The position numbers and the translations under genes were made by a program. From UBA8199 sp035358715 (GTDB taxonomy: Bacteria > Verrucomicrobiota > Verrucomicrobiia > Limisphaerales > UBA8199), in contig DAOPPX010000186.1 in NCBI GenBank assembly GCA_035358715.1, forward strand, positions 1 through 7,137: 7,137 nucleotides of DNA. Direction: 5' to 3'. Shown in pieces: positions 1 to 5,659 of the stretch (within the stretch, counting starts at the first letter, position 1; each line of letters starts with the position of its first letter). Under the pieces are notes generated by a model, which made no database searches, had not been told where the DNA came from, and was given only the letters and a program-made list of their open reading frames with translations.

Positions 1-119
1 CCATCTGCTGACGGGTGATCACCGCGCCGAAACGCTCCCGAAAAATCCGTTCTAAAGTGTAATAGGCCAATCTTGTCTCACACCCTTCCGGACGCGCCTC
101 GGATTGGGGCCGGCAGATG

Positions 120-764
120 TCAGGCTATTGGCGGGAGCCACGCCGGGTTCAGTTGTCGGACAGCGTTGAGCATGAACTGCATTGCCACCGCCGCCAGGAG
201 CAGCCCCATAATGCGGGCTGTGATCCTCATAGCGATGGGGCTAAGCCAGCCGGCGCTGCGCGCGGAGACACGCAGGATCAGGTAGCTCACGAGGCAGACG
301 GCCAGGATGCAGACGTACAGGGCCACACACTGGCCGAGGTTGGCGGCCTGGTTGTGGAGCAGAATGGCAGTCGAAATTGCGCCGGGCCCGGCCAGCATGG
401 GGATGGCGAGCGGTGTCACGGCAATGTCTGTCTTCTCGATGCCTGCTGCCGTTTCCTCATCGGTCTCCTGCACCCGCGAACGCTGCGCCCGCAACATGTC
501 GAGCGCCACCAACAGCAGCACGATACTGGCGGCGAACTGAAAAGCGGGCATGGTGATGCCAAGGAACTTGAAAATCCATTTGCCGGCGAGTGCAAAAGCC
601 AGCAGCACCCCGGCCGACACGCAACACGCCAGCCGCGCCATCCTGGTCCGCTGTTCCGGCGAGTCGGTGGGTGTCATGGCAAGAAAAGCCGGCACCGCTG
701 CCAGCGGGTCCACAATGACGAAGAGCGAGCTGGCTGCCAGGAAGATGTACTCGGACAGGCTCAT
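120..764 (-). CDS. MarC/NAAT-family multi-spanning inner-membrane protein
   Basis: Predicted integral membrane protein of the MarC family (UPF0056). MarC was once linked to multiple antibiotic resistance, but its substrate is not settled; some archaeal relatives have been reported to carry neutral amino acids. The 214-aa length is normal for the family. Family signatures seen are the N-terminal FVIVDPLAAVPAFLAMT (residues 15-31), DIAVTPLAIPMLAGPGAIS (113-131) and a hydrophobic C-terminal helix ending at MQFMLNAVRQL (195-205). About six hydrophobic segments can be traced, near residues 5-28, 46-63, 74-92, 118-138, 143-165 and 184-202. The ATG lies in an ATGA overlap with the stop of the upstream ATP-grasp-like gene and has no Shine-Dalgarno of its own, so coupled translation is likely. 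No clear terminator follows in the 119 bases to the window edge. The family call is firm; the transported compound is unknown. Confidence 0.9.
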   Translation of the reverse strand: MSLSEYIFLAASSLFVIVDPLAAVPAFLAMTPTDSPEQRTRMARLACCVSAGVLLAFALAGKWIFKFLGITMPAFQFAASIVLLLVALDMLRAQRSRVQETDEETAAGIEKTDIAVTPLAIPMLAGPGAISTAILLHNQAANLGQCVALYVCILAVCLVSYLILRVSARSAGWLSPIAMRITARIMGLLLAAVAMQFMLNAVRQLNPAWLPPIA

Positions 765-2098
765 AGCGAACAGGGGGCGAGGATGGCTTCTTTCATGCCG
801 TGAATGATCTTCTTGTCAGCCGGGCAAATGGTCGCGAGCACGCCGCCCAGTTCGGCGCGCGCGGCGTCGGCATCGCCCGTGACGAAGTAGTATGGGCAGA
901 TCCGCATGCGCCCCTTCATGTGCACGAGCTCCTTGCGCTGGAAGTCGAACCATTGCGCCTGGACCAGCTCCGGCTTGTGATAACGCTGGAGGACGCGCGG
1001 CGACTGGGCGAAGCTCGCGAGGGCTCTATCGACCGCCTCGGCCCAGTCTCTGCGCGGGAGGTCGCTGCCGAGACGGACCCCGCGTGCCCCCCAGGCGTCG
1101 GGGGAGAATCCGGAAACCTTGAGGATCAGGTCGCGCTCCTTTTGGGAGAGATCCTTGAGCTGGCGCCAGTCGGTGAGGTTCAGCTCCGGAATGGCGGCGT
1201 GTGGAGGCAGGGGAGCTGGATCAACGAGCCAGGTGTAGGGAACCAGTTGCAGCAACCGGCGGAAAAAGCTCTCGCCCAGTTCTTGCCGCCAGAAGCCGCG
1301 CAGGTTTCCGTTCCACAGCAGCGCGAAGAGCATCTTCTCCTCGAAGATGGGTTTGGGTGGTGGGGTAAGGTGGATCCGCCTTGCTGCCGCCAGGTCGAAG
1401 AGGACTCTAGCGCTCGGCAGGTTGGCCACGTCGAACAGCTCGAAAAAGCGATAGACCGCGTCACCGTCGGCAAACGCGCTGAACTGCGCGTTATGGACTT
1501 TGAACCTGGAAGCGTCCAGTTGGGCGGCCAGCCATACCATTTCAGGGCGGTAGGCGGCCGCCTCCTCCGAGACAATGATATGTATGGTGGGGGCGTCCCC
1601 GAAAATGCTGGCGAAGCCGCGCAGCATCCCCTGTGGCCCGCCGAGGACCTGAGCGCCTGCGGCTGAGTACGTCTGGTTGAGCCAGCCTGTGAGGCCAATG
1701 CCGCCGGGCACGGAATCAAGTTCCGTCACGCTCAGACCGTGTTCGGTGATCAGCAGGTCCGGGCGGATGACGCGAGGCAGCGCGCTCTTCAGGGCCGGAG
1801 AACGTTGGAGCTTGATGAGTTCGGACGGCTTGCCGAGGTCTAGCCACTGAGCGACCCATGCTGGCTGGGTGCCTTCCGCGCTCTTTCGGTAAAGCAGATT
1901 GACCGCGCGATAGAACTGCAGCAGGACCCGCCCGAGTGATTCGAGTTCCTTCGCCAGGGCGGGACCAAGAGGGCAGGGGGCAGGTGAGATTCGCCAGTGT
2001 TGATCCGCGAACAGCCCTTCAGGCGGCAGGCACTCTCTAACAAAGCGCGCCTGGTCGGCGGGGTCGGCGAGGGCGGGGGGCGGAGTTGCGAGACTCAT
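761..2098 (-). CDS. Circularly permuted ATP-grasp-like protein, substrate unknown
   Basis: Soluble 445-aa protein with no signal peptide. Its layout resembles the circularly permuted ATP-grasp/glutathionylspermidine-synthase-like group, whose members join a carboxylate to an amine using ATP. Pointers seen are RPDLLITEHGLSVTELDSVPGG (112-132, split here as RPDLLITEHG and LSVTELDSVPGG), a lysine and glycine-rich stretch LILKVSGFSP...WGARGVRLG (324-344), the strand RVLQRYHKP (368-376) and a basic C-terminal strand LVHMKGRMRICPYYFV (391-406). These would fit nucleotide and metal binding, but the match is by pattern only. The start at 2098 was chosen because GAAGG lies about 10 nt before this ATG and because the longer open frame would overlap the 3' end of proA in a composition unlike protein. 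It begins 74 nt after the proA stop and shares ATGA with marC, so proA, this gene and marC probably form one transcript. No substrate can be named. Confidence 0.6.
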   Translation of the reverse strand: MSLATPPPALADPADQARFVRECLPPEGLFADQHWRISPAPCPLGPALAKELESLGRVLLQFYRAVNLLYRKSAEGTQPAWVAQWLDLGKPSELIKLQRSPALKSALPRVIRPDLLITEHGLSVTELDSVPGGIGLTGWLNQTYSAAGAQVLGGPQGMLRGFASIFGDAPTIHIIVSEEAAAYRPEMVWLAAQLDASRFKVHNAQFSAFADGDAVYRFFELFDVANLPSARVLFDLAAARRIHLTPPPKPIFEEKMLFALLWNGNLRGFWRQELGESFFRRLLQLVPYTWLVDPAPLPPHAAIPELNLTDWRQLKDLSQKERDLILKVSGFSPDAWGARGVRLGSDLPRRDWAEAVDRALASFAQSPRVLQRYHKPELVQAQWFDFQRKELVHMKGRMRICPYYFVTGDADAARAELGGVLATICPADKKIIHGMKEAILAPCSL

Positions 2099-2172
2099 GA
2101 GTGGCCTGCCTTCTGAAGCCAGGGGACAATGACATGTTCTGCTCCCATGGGTGTCCACTGGTGTGGCCGGTC

Positions 2173-3459
2173 TCACGCGCGCACCTGGCCGGTGCCGATC
2201 CCGATCCACTTGTAGCTCGTCAGCTCGGCCAGGCCCATCGGGCCACGGGCGCCGACCTTGTCTGTGCTGATGCCGATCTCTGCACCCATGCCGAACTCGC
2301 CACCGTCGGTGAAGCGGGTCGAGGCGTTCCAATACACCGTGGCTGAATCCACCTCGCCCAGGAATTGCTGTGCACGGGCTTCATCCCGTGTCACGATGCT
2401 GTCGGAGTGGGCCGAGCCATAATGATTGATATGGTCAATCGCCTGCCGGACCCCGTCCACCACTCGCACGTTAAGGATGTAATCGTTGTATTCAGTGAAC
2501 CAATCCTGCTCGGTGGCCCGACGAATCTCGGATTGCGGACTGCGGAGTGCGGACTTCAGGATCGCCTCGGCCTCGGCGTCGGCGCGCAATTGGACCTTCT
2601 TCTCCCCCAGCCGCTGCGCCACCGCCGGCAGGAACACGTCAGCCACCTTGCGGTCCACCAACAGCGTCTCCATCGCATTGCACACTGCGGGCCGCTGCAC
2701 CTTCGCGTTCATGGCAATCTCCTCCGCCATCCTCAAATCAGCCGCGCCATCCACATAGACGTGGCAAACACCCTTGTAGTGCTTGATGACGGGAACTTTC
2801 GAGCACTCGGCGACGGCGCGGATCAGGCCCTCTCCGCCGCGCGGCATGCACAGGTCCACGTATTGCGTCAGGGACAGCAACTCCTTTATGGCTTCGCGGT
2901 CAGGGGTAGGCACCACCTGGATGGCATATTCGGGAAAAGCCGGCAGCGTGCACCTGCCTGCCTCGAACATGATCCGGGCAATCGTCAGATTCGAGTTGAG
3001 TGCCTCTTTGCCCCCGCGCAGGATCGTTGCGTTGCCGGACTTGAAGCACAGGCTGGCCGCGTCGGCCGTCACATTCGGGCGGGACTCATAGATAATCACC
3101 ACCACGCCAATCGGCGTGCTGACCTTCCGCAGCTTGAGTCCGTTGGGGCGGACACGCTCGTCGAGCACACGTCCGACGGGATCGGGCAGCGCGGCGACCT
3201 CGCGCAAGCCCTTCGCCATGCCAGCGATGCGCTTGTCGTCGAGCCTCAACCTGTCAAGCATGGCGGAAGAGAGGCCCAACTTCGCCCCGACCTGCATATC
3301 GAGCGCGTTGGCGTCCTTGATGGTCGCGCCGTTCTGTTCGAGTGCGTCAGCCATCGCGACTAGGCAGGCGTTCTTGTCGCCGGTGGTCAGCCGCGACAGT
3401 TCGCGCGAAGCGGCTTTGGCCTGCTGCGCCAGGTGGGTCATCTGCTCGGTCAACGTCAT
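2173..3459 (-). CDS. proA: Gamma-glutamyl phosphate reductase
   Basis: Cytoplasmic NADPH-dependent enzyme of the aldehyde dehydrogenase superfamily. It reduces gamma-glutamyl phosphate to glutamate-5-semialdehyde, the second step of proline synthesis from glutamate. The 428-aa length is slightly above the usual 415-420. Signatures are IGVVVIIYESRPNVTADAA (117-135), the nucleotide-binding region NATILRGGKEA (143-153), the catalytic cysteine Cys260 in QRPAVCNAMETLLV, and DSATVYWNASTRFTDGGEFG (371-390) followed by GLAELTSYKWIGIG (409-422). The start gives a standard N-terminus, but no Shine-Dalgarno is visible before it. proB is not in the window. Residues ~303-314 (SALRSPQSEIRR) come from a short tandem repeat and look like an extra surface loop. 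The first eight codons and the leader are duplicated at 4457-4619. vapC ends 131 nt upstream on the same strand, so read-through from vapBC is possible. Confidence 0.97.
   Translation of the reverse strand: MTLTEQMTHLAQQAKAASRELSRLTTGDKNACLVAMADALEQNGATIKDANALDMQVGAKLGLSSAMLDRLRLDDKRIAGMAKGLREVAALPDPVGRVLDERVRPNGLKLRKVSTPIGVVVIIYESRPNVTADAASLCFKSGNATILRGGKEALNSNLTIARIMFEAGRCTLPAFPEYAIQVVPTPDREAIKELLSLTQYVDLCMPRGGEGLIRAVAECSKVPVIKHYKGVCHVYVDGAADLRMAEEIAMNAKVQRPAVCNAMETLLVDRKVADVFLPAVAQRLGEKKVQLRADAEAEAILKSALRSPQSEIRRATEQDWFTEYNDYILNVRVVDGVRQAIDHINHYGSAHSDSIVTRDEARAQQFLGEVDSATVYWNASTRFTDGGEFGMGAEIGISTDKVGARGPMGLAELTSYKWIGIGTGQVRA
2527..2554 (-). repeat. Four tandem 7-bp units inside proA
   Basis: On the minus strand the units read GTCCGCA, CTCCGCA, GTCCGCA and ATCCGAG, followed by ATTCG. 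They are in frame with proA and encode about nine residues of the RSPQSEIR type. The insertion falls between the catalytic domain and the conserved TEQDWFTEY segment, a region of variable length in ProA. Runs of near-identical 7-mers of this type are, to my recollection, scattered between genes in some Verrucomicrobiota genomes; that part is recollection, not something the window shows. Confidence 0.75.
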
Positions 3460-3598
3460 GCAGGCAAACTAATCCAATTCCGGCAACTTGGAAGCTGAAA
3501 CTCCCGGCGAGTGAACCCATCTGTCCACAGGAGCCAGTCCGGAGCGCGACGGCCACGACACAATGGCGTGGTCCCATTCGGCCGGACCGGCTACAGCA
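3436..3598 (-). repeat. 163-bp direct repeat, proA-proximal copy
   Basis: This copy spans the last two codons of vapC, the vapC-proA gap and the first eight codons of proA. It aligns without gaps to 4457-4619 with 16 mismatches (147/163 identical, 90%). The stretch 3436-3469, covering the proA start codon, is identical in both copies. Each copy contains a hairpin arm pair, GGCCACG and CGTGG(T/C)C, around a 9-nt loop. The repeat brackets the vapBC cassette. Confidence 0.9.
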
Positions 3599-4010
3599 GG
3601 AGTTTGACGCGGCAGTTCTGTGCCGCTTTGCAGATGGCCTGGTCTCGGGATGCCAGCGGGAGCCTCCGCCGCACTGCCAACTCAAGATACGTGGCATCAT
3701 ACACCGACAAGCCATGTTCGCCGGCCAATGCGGATATTCGTCCCAGCACAAGCCTCGGGCCCTCCTCGTCCATCAGCAGTGGCAGCCGAGCCAACGCCGC
3801 GAGCGCCCGGTCACGCTCTGGCGCAAGGATCCTCTTTCGCCGGAGCAAGACCAGGAGGGCATTCGCGACTTCCAAAGGCCACAACATTGGCACGACCAGA
3901 GGCGTGCCGACGGCGACCGCATCCAGCAGGTTGTCTGTGGCGCTGCTGGCTTGGGAAGGCACCGTCCAGGCGACACCCACCGAGGAGTCGGCAATGAATC
4001 CTTCGCTCAC
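3591..4010 (-). CDS. vapC: PIN-domain ribonuclease toxin, VapC family
   Basis: Toxin of a type II toxin-antitoxin module. VapC proteins are Mg2+-dependent endoribonucleases that cut tRNA or rRNA when freed from their antitoxin. The 139-aa protein has the four expected PIN acidic residues: Asp8 in FIADSSV, Glu47 in WPLEVANAL, Asp105 in LSVYDATYLELA and Asp123 in LASRDQAI. The nuclease therefore looks intact. Translation starts at GTG, inside a GTGA overlap with the antitoxin stop codon, with AAGGA five nt upstream. That arrangement gives coupled synthesis of antitoxin first, then toxin. The stop codon and the last leucine codon lie within the 163-bp repeat that also carries the proA leader, so the cassette boundary coincides with the gene end. 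The RNA target cannot be predicted from the sequence. PIN-family assignment is secure; the gene symbol reflects the family only. Confidence 0.92.
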   Translation of the reverse strand: MSEGFIADSSVGVAWTVPSQASSATDNLLDAVAVGTPLVVPMLWPLEVANALLVLLRRKRILAPERDRALAALARLPLLMDEEGPRLVLGRISALAGEHGLSVYDATYLELAVRRRLPLASRDQAICKAAQNCRVKLLL

Positions 4011-4267
4011 GGACGTCCTTGCTCAATGGACTTCTTGATCTCCCGGTCGGTCAGCGGCCTGGACCGCCAGCGCCGGGCGATGCGTGCGCGGCCCGCTCGG
4101 AGTTCCGCCACGGCTTGGCGGGTATCCTCCAGGCTCGTCCCGCCTTCCGGCACCAACCGTGCCACCGCCTTCTCGTGGCGGGTGATGACGATTTCTTCGC
4201 CCCGAACCACCCGATCGAGCAGCTCGCCAAACCGAGTCTTTGCCTGGAATGCTGTCACAGTTGCCAT
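4007..4267 (-). CDS. Phd/YefM-family antitoxin of the VapC pair
   Basis: Antitoxin of the first module, 86 aa. Residues 1-45, beginning MATVTAFQAKTRFGELLDRV and running on to HEKAVARLVP, match the Phd/YefM DNA-binding fold, which dimerises and represses its own operon. The tail (about 50-86) is basic in the middle and ends TDREIKKSIEQGRP, the usual C-terminal segment of antitoxins paired with PIN toxins, expected to fold onto VapC and block its active site. It is the first gene of the pair and overlaps vapC by four bases. A sigma70-like promoter with an overlapping palindrome lies 33-61 nt upstream, consistent with autorepression. Only a weak ribosome site is visible before the ATG. The call is based on family pattern and gene order; binding to VapC is inferred. 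Confidence 0.92.
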   Translation of the reverse strand: MATVTAFQAKTRFGELLDRVVRGEEIVITRHEKAVARLVPEGGTSLEDTRQAVAELRAGRARIARRWRSRPLTDREIKKSIEQGRP

Positions 4268-4295
4268 AAGCGTCTAATCAAATTGGCCAGTCGTT

Positions 4296-4328
4296 GACTA
4301 GTCTAACACCAGCCCATGCGGCTGACAA
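4296..4328 (-). promoter_or_regulatory. Promoter and probable operator of the Phd-VapC operon
   Basis: On the minus strand TTGTCA (4323-4328) is followed after 17 bp by TAGACT (4300-4305), a good sigma70-type pair (5/6 and 4/6 matches to consensus). Transcription would begin near 4293, leaving a leader of about 26 nt. The perfect 8-bp palindrome GACTAGTC (4296-4303) overlaps the -10 box, and a half-site GACTGG follows three bases later (toward the gene). This is where an autoregulating Phd-type dimer would be expected to bind; binding is inferred. Confidence 0.55.
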
Positions 4329-4766
4329 GTCCCGTGCAGTCTCCTGCGAGGCGCGGCCTGCTGGGCGCCTCCCCCGCCACAGACCACTACCCCCCCACGG
4401 ACGCAGTCCAAGGGGCACCGGGGCAAGGTGATGACGGCCTGCCAGTTTCGCCAGTTGGTCATCTGCTCGGTCAACGTCATGCAGGCAAACCAATCCAACG
4501 CTGGCAACCTGGAAGCCGAAACTCCCGGCGACCGAACCCATTTGTCCCCGGGAGCCAGTCCGAAGCGCGACGGCCACGACACTATGGCGTGGCCCCATTC
4601 AGCCGGACCAGCTACAGCACTCGCCCTTCAATGCACGCTCGTAGCCCTTGCGCCCCGCGGGTGGCAGCGCAAGCGCAATCCCGGTTCCTGACGGCTGACT
4701 CTTCCGCCACTGCCAGCCCGCAAGTTCGCAGGTGCAAACCCAAATGTCCTGCTGTACAGTCGGGGC
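4329..4766. other. Intergenic region between the two divergent toxin-antitoxin modules
   Basis: No gene is supported here. It holds a C-rich tract on the plus strand (about 4370-4400), the distal proA-leader repeat (4457-4619), and a 7-bp inverted repeat CTTGCGC (4647-4653) / GCGCAAG (4667-4673) with a 13-nt loop and no U-run. Short open frames over the repeat are present on the minus strand but lack recognisable domains. Confidence 0.6.
4457..4619 (-). repeat. 163-bp direct repeat, distal copy with proA start remnant
   Basis: Second copy of the proA leader repeat, offset exactly 1021 bp from 3436-3598. It contains an ATG at 4478-4480 and eight codons identical to proA (MTLTEQMT), after which the frame is lost. 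Weak similarity to proA, with small length changes, may persist to about 4436. The remnant cannot make ProA. If the leader contains a promoter, this copy would direct transcription into vapBC. The hairpin GGCCACG/CGTGGCC is perfectly paired in this copy. Confidence 0.9.
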
Positions 4767-4767
4767 A
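4752..4767 (+). promoter_or_regulatory. -10 box and palindrome directly before the DUF433 gene
   Basis: TACAGT (4755-4760) is a plausible -10 box ending six bases before the ATG, so transcription would start at or next to the start codon. The message would then be leaderless, which agrees with the absence of a Shine-Dalgarno. The perfect palindrome CTGTACAG (4752-4759) overlaps the -10 box and is a candidate operator. No good -35 box is seen at 17 bp. Confidence 0.35.
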
Positions 4768-4982
4768 TGAATCGCATCACGATGGACCCTGAGCAATGCG
4801 GCGGCCGGCCCTGCATCAGAGGCATGCGCATACGGGTAGTTGACGTGCTCGACCTCCTGGCAAACGGCTTGACCCCGTCGCAGGTACTGGAAGAGCTTCC
4901 CGACCTTGAGGCGGAGGACATTCAGGCCTGCCTGCAGTACGCCAGCCGTAAGCTAAACCATCCTGTCTTAGTCGCCGCATGA
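4767..4982 (+). CDS. DUF433-family antitoxin
   Basis: Small 71-aa protein of the DUF433 (COG2442) family. These are helix-turn-helix proteins that commonly precede a PIN-like DUF5615 gene and are taken to be its antitoxin and repressor. The family signature RITMDPEQCGGRPCIRGMRI (residues 3-22) is complete, followed by VVDVLDLLANGLTPSQVLEE (24-43) and DLEAEDIQACLQYASRK (46-62), which form the helical DNA-binding part. It overlaps the next gene by ATGA. The start has no Shine-Dalgarno, and a -10-like TACAGT sits six bases upstream, so the mRNA may be leaderless. It is transcribed away from the Phd-VapC operon, with 499 bp between the two start codons. Family call secure; antitoxin role inferred from family and neighbour. 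Confidence 0.92.
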   Translation: MNRITMDPEQCGGRPCIRGMRIRVVDVLDLLANGLTPSQVLEELPDLEAEDIQACLQYASRKLNHPVLVAA

Positions 4983-5317
4983 TCTGGGTGGATGCCCACA
5001 TCTCCCCGGCCGTAGCTAAGTGGGCCTCCGCCGAGCTTGGTCACCCTGCCTGCTCGATACGCGATCTCGGACTTCGCAATGCCAAGGACAAGGACATCTT
5101 TGCCGCCGCCCGCCGGGCCAATGTGGTCTCTATGACCAAGGATGCGGACTTCGCCGAAATGGTGGAACGCCTCGGCCCGCCGCCCTCGGTAATCTGGCTT
5201 ACCTGCGGCAACACCAGTAACGCGGCCCTGCGCGGCTTTTCGAAAACAACCCTGCCACGGGCGATGGACCTCATTGGCAAAGGTGACAAGCTGGTTGAAA
5301 TATCCGGCAAGACCTGA
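4979..5317 (+). CDS. DUF5615-family PIN-like protein, probable toxin
   Basis: PIN-like protein of 112 aa, of the Mut7-C/DUF5615 type, usually the second gene of a DUF433-DUF5615 pair and predicted to be a ribonuclease toxin. Signatures are MIWVDAHISPAVAKW (1-15) with Asp5, ELGHPACSIRDLGL (19-32), AKDKDIFAAARRANVVSMTK (35-54), then DADF (55-58), and LGPPPSVIWLTCGNTSNAAL (65-84). The acidic residues Asp5, Asp37-Asp39 and Asp55/Asp57 would form the metal site and are all present. The start overlaps the antitoxin stop by ATGA, implying coupled translation. The sequence runs full length to a TGA, so nothing suggests decay. Nuclease activity and target are inferred from the fold only. Confidence 0.88.
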   Translation: MIWVDAHISPAVAKWASAELGHPACSIRDLGLRNAKDKDIFAAARRANVVSMTKDADFAEMVERLGPPPSVIWLTCGNTSNAALRGFSKTTLPRAMDLIGKGDKLVEISGKT

Positions 5318-5542
5318 CCTGGCAGCCTGCACCGCAACGCGAGCCTGGCAGCCTGTTGGACTTAGGAAGAGGTAATGTTGATTTGATGGAACGGTTGGGC
5401 GGGTTTAATGTCAATCAACATATACCTGCCAGATTCGTCACGATTGACTATGATGCGTCGTGGATTCCGACCCCGAACCTGCGAGACCGGGTGCCGACTG
5501 ATTGCTCTTGTGCGCCCGCATGCACTGAGCGCTGCGCGGGTG
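5318..5542. other. Gene-free stretch with short repeats, 3' of the DUF5615 gene
   Basis: No gene is supported. A 12-bp direct repeat CCTGGCAGCCTG occurs at 5318-5329 and 5344-5355. An imperfect inverted repeat, GTTGATTTGA (5377-5386) and TCAATCAAC (5411-5419), could form a hairpin with a 24-nt loop; it lies 60 nt past the DUF5615 stop but has no U-run, so its role as a terminator is doubtful. A REP-like GC-rich element fills the right end. Confidence 0.45.
5510..5540 (-). repeat. REP-like GC-rich element, left copy
   Basis: About 31 bp that align to 6872-6903 with 28 identities, three mismatches and a one-base gap, in the same orientation. Both copies have outer arms CCCGC and GCGGG that can pair around a 16-17 nt loop. 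This copy begins two to three bases after the glycosidase fragment loses its family pattern. Relation to REP elements is an inference from shape and from the transposase remnant nearby. Confidence 0.5.
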
Positions 5543-5653
5543 AGAGTCCGGCGGCTGCGCAAAGCCGCGTTCGAGAGAGTCAGCGGCGCGAGAGTTGACA
5601 GAGAGTGCTGTGAACCACAGCGGTAGTGACAGTGGCCAGAGTTTCATGGTCAT
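5543..5653 (-). pseudogene. 5' remnant of a secreted GH106-like glycosidase
   Basis: A short open frame begins six nt after the stop of the UroD-like gene, with GAGGAAAC spanning that stop as ribosome site; a second ATG at 5647 gives better spacing. It encodes a signal-peptide-like N-terminus, MKLWPLSLPLWFTAL...SRA, followed by SLERGFAQPPDS. In GH106-type glycosidases (alpha-L-rhamnosidase-like) of environmental bacteria, a similar start leads into ARPW and an aromatic-rich segment. Here the match ends after PPDS at about residue 37, and the frame continues as unrelated sequence to a stop at 5438-5440. Usual length is around a thousand residues, so nearly the whole gene is gone. The position after a UroD-like gene suggests a former operon. 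The gene-start reading is strong; the family name rests on a short motif. Confidence 0.5.
5551..5568. repeat. Small perfect hairpin GCGGCT/AGCCGC
   Basis: Six-bp arms (5551-5556 and 5563-5568) around a 6-nt loop, inside the glycosidase remnant. No U-run follows on either strand, so it is not called a terminator. Confidence 0.35.
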
Positions 5654-5659
5654 GTTTCC

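Noticed and set aside
1..70. Minus-strand open frame running off the left edge (LERIFRERFGAVITRQQM) as a partial gene.
   Set aside because: It is only about 23 codons, with at best a TTG start and no recognised family. It could be a real 5' end, but the window does not show enough.
2099..2332. N-terminal extension of the ATP-grasp-like protein to 523 aa.
   Set aside because: It overlaps the end of proA in another frame, is Arg- and Gly-rich shadow sequence, and an ATG with a ribosome site exists at 2098.
3342..4277. Long plus-strand open frames opposite vapBC and proA, and similar ones opposite the ATP-grasp-like and URO-D-like genes.
   Set aside because: They are antisense shadows of well-supported genes in high-GC DNA, with no domain pattern.
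4647..4673. CTTGCGC/GCGCAAG hairpin as a transcription terminator.
   Set aside because: There is no U-run on either strand and no gene ends into it.
4599..4796. Minus-strand 65-aa frame between the two toxin-antitoxin modules.
   Set aside because: It overlaps the DUF433 start and the distal repeat and has no recognised motif.
5538..5590. Cobalamin-riboswitch-like pattern GGTGAGAGTCCGG followed by GTCAG on the plus strand.
   Set aside because: The B12 box is missing, no plus-strand gene follows, and the stretch lies within a broken minus-strand gene.
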